Shown one piece after another: positions 1-2,686 of a stretch of 5,122 bases of DNA. The DNA comes from JBBBNV01 sp037137075. GTDB lineage: Bacteria > Bacillota > Bacilli > Paenibacillales > NBRC-103111. The DNA is taken from contig NZ_JBBBNV010000061.1 in NCBI RefSeq assembly GCF_037137075.1, positions 1 to 5,122 on the forward strand, written 5' to 3'. The notes under the pieces are model-generated. The model had not been told where the DNA came from. It saw nothing but the letters and a program-made list of their open reading frames with translations, and ran no database searches. Made by a program: the position numbers and the translations under genes. Each line of letters begins with the position of its first letter. The stretch's first letter is position 1.

Positions 1-165
1 TTTTGTCTGCTCGTACTTATGAAACTGGACACCGCTACACATCACAGTATTCTTCAGCTTTATCGTTGGCTTAAAATTCTATTATGGGAACCGATGCATC
101 AATGGATGGAACGAATTCACCGTAAACCTAGTCGAAAATCAGCGGGTAGGCGCAAGAAACAGTGA
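1..165 (+). CDS. C-terminal end of a possible transposase (5' truncated by window edge)
   Basis: Frame 1 is open from the first base and ends at TGA 163-165, giving 54 residues. The piece contains a leucine- and tryptophan-rich helical stretch (LQLYRWLKILLW, residues 19-30) followed by a strongly basic tail (SRKSAGRRKKQ). This amphipathic helix plus basic tail is what the last residues of many DDE-type insertion-sequence transposases look like, but I cannot name a family from so little sequence and no catalytic residue is in view. An internal ATG at 19 would give only 48 residues and has no clear ribosome binding site, so I treat the segment as the end of a longer gene starting to the left. 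It converges on the minus-strand cluster and is separated from it by the terminator at 335-372. It could instead be the end of an unrelated DNA-binding protein. Confidence 0.45.
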   Translation, partial: FCLLVLMKLDTATHHSILQLYRWLKILLWEPMHQWMERIHRKPSRKSAGRRKKQ

Positions 166-334
166 GCTAGTATTTCCGTCACTCAGGGGAAACTACATAA
201 ATTTACCAAATGGACAGAGAGCTACCTTCTGGTGGGCAATCGACTTTTTGGTAATGAAAACTAAAACCTTGTTCAGAATTATTCGAAAACTATGCCACCG
301 ACTTTTTATGCAACGCTAGTGACTTCGCATAAAA
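166..334. other. Non-coding AT-rich spacer, possible insertion-sequence end
   Basis: This stretch lies between the stop of the plus-strand partial gene and the terminator of the minus-strand cluster. Frame 1 stays open to TAA 265-267 beyond the stop, but the translation does not look like protein. The nonamer CGACTTTTT occurs twice in the same orientation, at 241-249 and 299-307. If the neighbour is a transposase, the right inverted repeat of its element should lie here. The matching left end is outside the window, so the boundary cannot be placed. Confidence 0.4.
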
Positions 335-372
335 AATAAAGCCGGTCCCTCGATGAAGGGAGCGGCTTTATT
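335..372 (-). terminator. Strong intrinsic terminator closing the minus-strand cluster
   Basis: The arms AATAAAGCCG (335-344) and CGGCTTTATT (363-372) are perfectly complementary. After one G-G mismatch (345/362) the stem continues with TCCCT (346-350) against AGGGA (357-361), around a six-base loop at 351-356. Read on the minus strand the stem is followed by a run of six U (complement of A331-336), the classical Rho-independent layout. Read on the plus strand the tail is TTCCTTG, which is much poorer. It therefore mainly ends the minus-strand transcript, though the hairpin could weakly stop the convergent plus-strand gene. Confidence 0.88.
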
Positions 373-402
373 CCTTGTACTTATCATACCTGATTTTAGG
401 CA

Positions 403-624
403 CTATAAAGTACGCAAAAAGTATGATTTTTTTAAAAATGCTTTTTGTATCTCTGCCTTTATTCCGTTTTGATGAGTCATATCTATGGTTGTAAGCATGC
501 GTAAATCGGAGGCACGGTCCAGAAGCTTTTGCCTTACATCCTTTGTTAGTGCCGAATTGCAAACAGCCTCTTCTGCCCATTTTGAATATAGACGGAGCGT
601 GTTCTCTTTGTTGTTCTCCTCAGA
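403..624 (-). pseudogene. Start-less reading frame directly after the DUF4259 gene, probable gene remnant
   Basis: Immediately after the TAA (625-627) of the DUF4259-type gene, the same frame stays open for 73 codons to TAG 403-405. The predicted residues look protein-like: an N-terminal part rich in E, N and K, then a helical, heptad-like stretch (LRLYSKWAEEA at 10-20, DVRQKLLDRASDLRML at 29-44, and a third helix with IKAEIQKAFLKK). There is no ATG before the methionine at residue 43 and no obvious GTG or TTG start, so it is not a normal free-standing gene. It could be the decayed 3' part of a longer fused protein interrupted by the TAA, a remnant of a neighbouring gene that lost its start, or a chance open frame. 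A different-frame ORF from ATG 580 covers the same DNA but gives a strongly basic, cysteine-scattered sequence and runs into the terminator stem, so I prefer this frame. No function is recognised. Confidence 0.4.
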
Positions 625-942
625 TTAATGCTGCAGCAGTTTTTGTTTGAATGCGGATATGTCCCGAAGCCGCTTTTCCGGGTCTTTCCAAGAATTAATA
701 TCTTCCTGTTCAATCAATGAAATTGCCAGCTGCCGGATTGTCGGCATTAAGCACCTCTGCTCTATCTGCAAAGCTGCTAATGCAAGTACCACTGAAATAT
801 CCTCCATTGGCTCAGGAAAGCCCTCGATGCACCTTTGAATAATCTCCTCCATCCCTATGCCTTCGACTATAAAACGCTGGAAACGGGCTCTAATATCACA
901 CGCAGTATCGTTATCAAAAATTCCTGTTCCCCAGTAACCCAT
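625..942 (-). CDS. DUF4259 family protein, function unknown
   Basis: The 105-residue product opens with MGYWGTGIFDNDTACDI, which matches the hallmark N-terminus of DUF4259 proteins (MGxWGxGIFxNDxAxD). The rest looks all-helical: an alanine/leucine-rich segment VVLALAALQIEQ (residues 51-62), a second helix around 66-78, and a tail (WKDPEKRLRDISAFKQKLL) resembling the 'W.DP..R......L..L' end I recall for this family. The length therefore appears complete even though the frame continues past the stop. It has no signal peptide or membrane segment and is probably cytosolic. The ATG lies four bases after the stop of the 82-residue gene, with GAAGGGA about nine bases upstream, so it is likely coupled to that gene. 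The family has no established function that I can state. Confident in the family, not in the role. Confidence 0.85.
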   Translation of the reverse strand: MGYWGTGIFDNDTACDIRARFQRFIVEGIGMEEIIQRCIEGFPEPMEDISVVLALAALQIEQRCLMPTIRQLAISLIEQEDINSWKDPEKRLRDISAFKQKLLQH

Positions 943-946
943 GCTT

Positions 947-1195
947 TCACGTCCCTTCGTTTGAATTCATTAATTTTGTGTTCTGAATAAACTCGGGAAG
1001 TGGCAAGAAATCTGCCCCTTCCTGGCCCTCCCAAACTACAAAATCCCCATCATGCTCCCATGAATCCCAATCAAAATGAGGAAACGCTTTTTTTGCAGCC
1101 GGACCACAATAAATCACTTTTACTTCACCTTCTGGCAAGTCTAGATAATTTGCCGACCGCATGATATAAGTGTCACCTGCTTTTACTGTATCCAT
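947..1195 (-). CDS. Small acidic protein of unknown function
   Basis: This is an 82-residue acidic protein with no family I recognise. It starts VKAGDTYIMRSA, continues with beta-like strands (EVKVIYCG, residues 24-31), and has an aromatic/acidic middle (FPHFDWDSWEHDGDFVVWEG, residues 38-57). The run of short strands with glycine turns suggests a small all-beta, SH3-like fold, but this is only an impression. There is no signal peptide, membrane segment or metal motif. The only in-frame start is ATG 1193-1195, because the frame upstream runs straight into the stop of the ATPase-like gene six codons earlier. The best Shine-Dalgarno (1208-1214) sits 12 bases away, which is long, and a competing out-of-frame ATG lies at 1200-1202. 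Its position between the CpaE-like and DUF4259 genes implies cotranscription. Confidence 0.75.
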   Translation of the reverse strand: MDTVKAGDTYIMRSANYLDLPEGEVKVIYCGPAAKKAFPHFDWDSWEHDGDFVVWEGQEGADFLPLPEFIQNTKLMNSNEGT

Positions 1196-1207
1196 ATGCC
1201 ATCCTAA

Positions 1208-1214
1208 CTCCTTT
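1208..1214 (-). promoter_or_regulatory. Ribosome binding site overlapping the stop of the CpaE-like gene
   Basis: On the minus strand AAAGGAG overlaps the TGA (1214-1216) of the upstream gene by one base, so ribosomes ending there could re-initiate. It is five bases from an out-of-frame ATG (1200-1202) and twelve from the ATG of the 82-residue gene. The spacing is ideal for the first ATG and poor for the second. Confidence 0.6.
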
Positions 1215-2365
1215 CAAATAAATTTCCTCTTTATCAAAGCTTTCGGCAAAACCGGGCCGAGAAGATCGGCATAAACGGAACGCTTCAGGCCGGCAAAATT
1301 CTGAATTTGTGGATCAAATGGGATCATGCGCGTGTTTTCCTGCAGCTCAGACGGGAGAACTTTTACCAGTTGCTTGTATACTGTTTCATCAGCAAATTGA
1401 ACAAGATTTAAGCTACCCGATTTTTGAACATTAGCGGCCCCGTCATAACGAGCAGCGAATACTTGAAAATCCCACGGTGATGCTCCCATACACATGAATT
1501 TCAATGCAGTCCGTTTCCACTCCAAACGCAGCCATGGAGCAGACGTTTCGTAAAGTGGCCCGAAATCTGCGACCACATAAGAATACTGGCCACCAATTAA
1601 CTCGATATACTGATCCAGTGTTTGGTCCGGAAAGTAATCCACGCCGTCCAAGCTAAATCCTTGATCTCCCCCAACGGATTGGGCCAGCGAGGTTACTAAT
1701 GTGGCCAAGCAGACTAATGGGCCTGCCCCCTGTAATACCTCCACACAAGCTACCTTTTCACCGCGTACTGCAAGGGTTTGGGCGAGGCGGATGGCAGCAT
1801 GTGTTGTGCCGGATCGGCGCATTAGTCCACCAACACCAATAACTATCGTTCCTGGATGACGAGAGAGCGGCTGGAACCTATGGGCTGGAGGAATAGGAGT
1901 AAAATCTGCATCACCTTCCTCATCGGCAACAGGCCGCCACCGTTGAAACCATGATTTTGCTTTTGTTGCTATCGCCTCTGCTGATTGTTCTTCTGGAGAG
2001 TCAGGGACCTTTTCGTCCATGCTTGTATTTTCTGCAGTTGCAGGATGAGAAGTCGCGGTGCTTCCCTCAAACAATCCTCCAGCCCGCTGTTCCCACTCCG
2101 AAATGAGCCATACCTCATCCACTCCATAGCTGCGCCATAACCTGGTTTGCCGTGCATTGTCCTCCTTGACTAAAACAATAATGTCCGATTTAAAGCCCAT
2201 CAGGTCCCGTAACTCAATCAATTCTGCAGCCAGCTGCTCGGTTACTAGAATGGCTCTAGCCATCTCCCGCAAAAGCCAATGTTCTGCTGCCTTCATATCT
2301 GCAACAACGACCCCTTCTCCTTCAAATGCCGGTTTCTCGACCCCGATAATCAGCACCTGCTTCAT
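1214..2365 (-). CDS. CpaE/MinD-like ATPase relative with degenerate P-loop
   Basis: The 383-residue cytosolic protein has three parts. Residues 1-95 look like a receiver-type alpha/beta domain (MKQVLIIGV at the start, DIIVLV at 61-66, YGVDEVW at 80-86), as in the pseudo-receiver domain of CpaE. Residues 96-165 form an acidic, Ser/Thr/Pro-rich linker. Residues 172-372 follow the MinD/ParA pattern: a P-loop strand and loop (TIVIGVGGLMRRSGTTH, 173-189), KVACVEVL (204-211) where the A' strand should be, YSYVVADFG (261-269) as Walker B with Asp267, and a late RMIPFDPQ (346-353) like the nucleotide-side strand of MinD relatives. Aligned without gaps to GKGGVGKTT, both lysines are gone (Met182 and Thr187). 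In the family CpaE helps localise Tad/Flp pilus machinery. The ATG is fixed by GGAAGGAGG eight bases upstream and overlaps the previous gene by 44 nt. ATP hydrolysis is doubtful, and the role here is inference. Confidence 0.72.
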   Translation of the reverse strand: MKQVLIIGVEKPAFEGEGVVVADMKAAEHWLLREMARAILVTEQLAAELIELRDLMGFKSDIIVLVKEDNARQTRLWRSYGVDEVWLISEWEQRAGGLFEGSTATSHPATAENTSMDEKVPDSPEEQSAEAIATKAKSWFQRWRPVADEEGDADFTPIPPAHRFQPLSRHPGTIVIGVGGLMRRSGTTHAAIRLAQTLAVRGEKVACVEVLQGAGPLVCLATLVTSLAQSVGGDQGFSLDGVDYFPDQTLDQYIELIGGQYSYVVADFGPLYETSAPWLRLEWKRTALKFMCMGASPWDFQVFAARYDGAANVQKSGSLNLVQFADETVYKQLVKVLPSELQENTRMIPFDPQIQNFAGLKRSVYADLLGPVLPKALIKRKFI

Positions 2366-2612
2366 TGTCCATTCCTCCTTCCATGAGTGCTACATCCGGA
2401 TATTGATGAGCAGCATATGCCCCCACAACGCTGTCTCCAAAAACACTTAAATCTACCCGGCCATGCCGAATGGCCACATGCTGGATGGCTTGTACAGCAT
2501 GGGTCATGAATGCTTTAGAATGATGGAGGGATAGGTTTGTTTTCCTTGCGAATTCCTTTATGATAAGTGCGGCACAGAAATCTGTTGTTGCAGGCAAATC
2601 TACTGAATTCAT
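2322..2612 (-). CDS. Small protein with HU-like N-terminal half
   Basis: This is a 96-residue protein. Residues 17-60 run as IIKEFARKTNLS, then a long helix with SKAFMTHAVQAIQHVAIRHG and the strand RVDLSVFGD. This resembles the start of HU/IHF DNA-bending proteins (helix, xKTGLS, AxxAVxxxxxxIxxALxxGxxVxLxGFGxF). After that the match ends: the basic DNA-binding arm of HU is absent and the tail (ALMEGGMDNEAGADYRGRETGI) is short, acidic and probably disordered. It may be a histone-fold or HU-derived dimerisation domain without the arm, or an unrelated helical protein; I rate the resemblance as suggestive only. AAAGGAG eight bases before ATG 2610-2612 gives a good start. The last 44 bases overlap the start of the CpaE-like gene in another frame, which suggests coupled synthesis of the two proteins and perhaps a direct partnership. 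Confidence 0.7.
   Translation of the reverse strand: MNSVDLPATTDFCAALIIKEFARKTNLSLHHSKAFMTHAVQAIQHVAIRHGRVDLSVFGDSVVGAYAAHQYPDVALMEGGMDNEAGADYRGRETGI
2374..2382 (-). promoter_or_regulatory. Ribosome binding site inside the HU-like gene, for the CpaE-like gene
   Basis: On the minus strand GGAAGGAGG lies eight bases before ATG 2363-2365. It is a near-perfect Shine-Dalgarno embedded in the coding sequence of the preceding gene, and it fixes the start of the CpaE-like protein. Confidence 0.85.
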
Positions 2613-2620
2613 AGTTAATT

Positions 2621-2627
2621 CTCCTTT
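2621..2627 (-). promoter_or_regulatory. Ribosome binding site of the HU-like gene
   Basis: On the minus strand AAAGGAG lies eight bases before ATG 2610-2612, a standard Gram-positive arrangement that supports this start. No convincing -35/-10 pair is seen in the 74-base gap upstream. Confidence 0.8.
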
Positions 2628-2642
2628 CCATTTTTATTTATG

Positions 2643-2677
2643 GAGAAGGGAGCCGCCTTCTTGGCGACTCCCCTCTT
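2643..2677 (-). terminator. Intercistronic hairpin after the surface-protein gene (weak terminator or processing site)
   Basis: The segment folds as a 15-bp stem (2643-2657 against 2663-2677) around a five-base loop at 2658-2662. Read on the plus strand there are two A-C mismatches (2647/2673 and 2653/2667). In the minus-strand transcript both become G-U pairs, so the stem is nearly continuous only in the direction in which the genes are read. It starts ten bases beyond the stop of the surface-protein gene. The 3' side in RNA is CAUAAAUAAAAAUGG rather than a U-run, so full termination is doubtful. Attenuation or mRNA stabilisation, giving different levels of the giant protein and the small genes, fits equally well. 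Confidence 0.55.
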
Positions 2678-2686
2678 GAAATTGAT

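Noticed and set aside
368..580. 70-residue minus-strand ORF starting MGRRGCLQ
   Set aside because: It has no ribosome binding site, an unusual basic and cysteine-scattered composition, and its stop lies within the terminator stem. The other frame over the same DNA is more protein-like.
1969..2157. 62-residue minus-strand ORF inside the CpaE-like gene
   Set aside because: It lies out of frame in the low-complexity linker region, with no ribosome binding site or recognisable features.
2157..2450. 97-residue plus-strand ORF opposite the HU-like and CpaE-like genes
   Set aside because: It is serine- and isoleucine-rich shadow sequence with no Shine-Dalgarno, opposite two better-supported genes.
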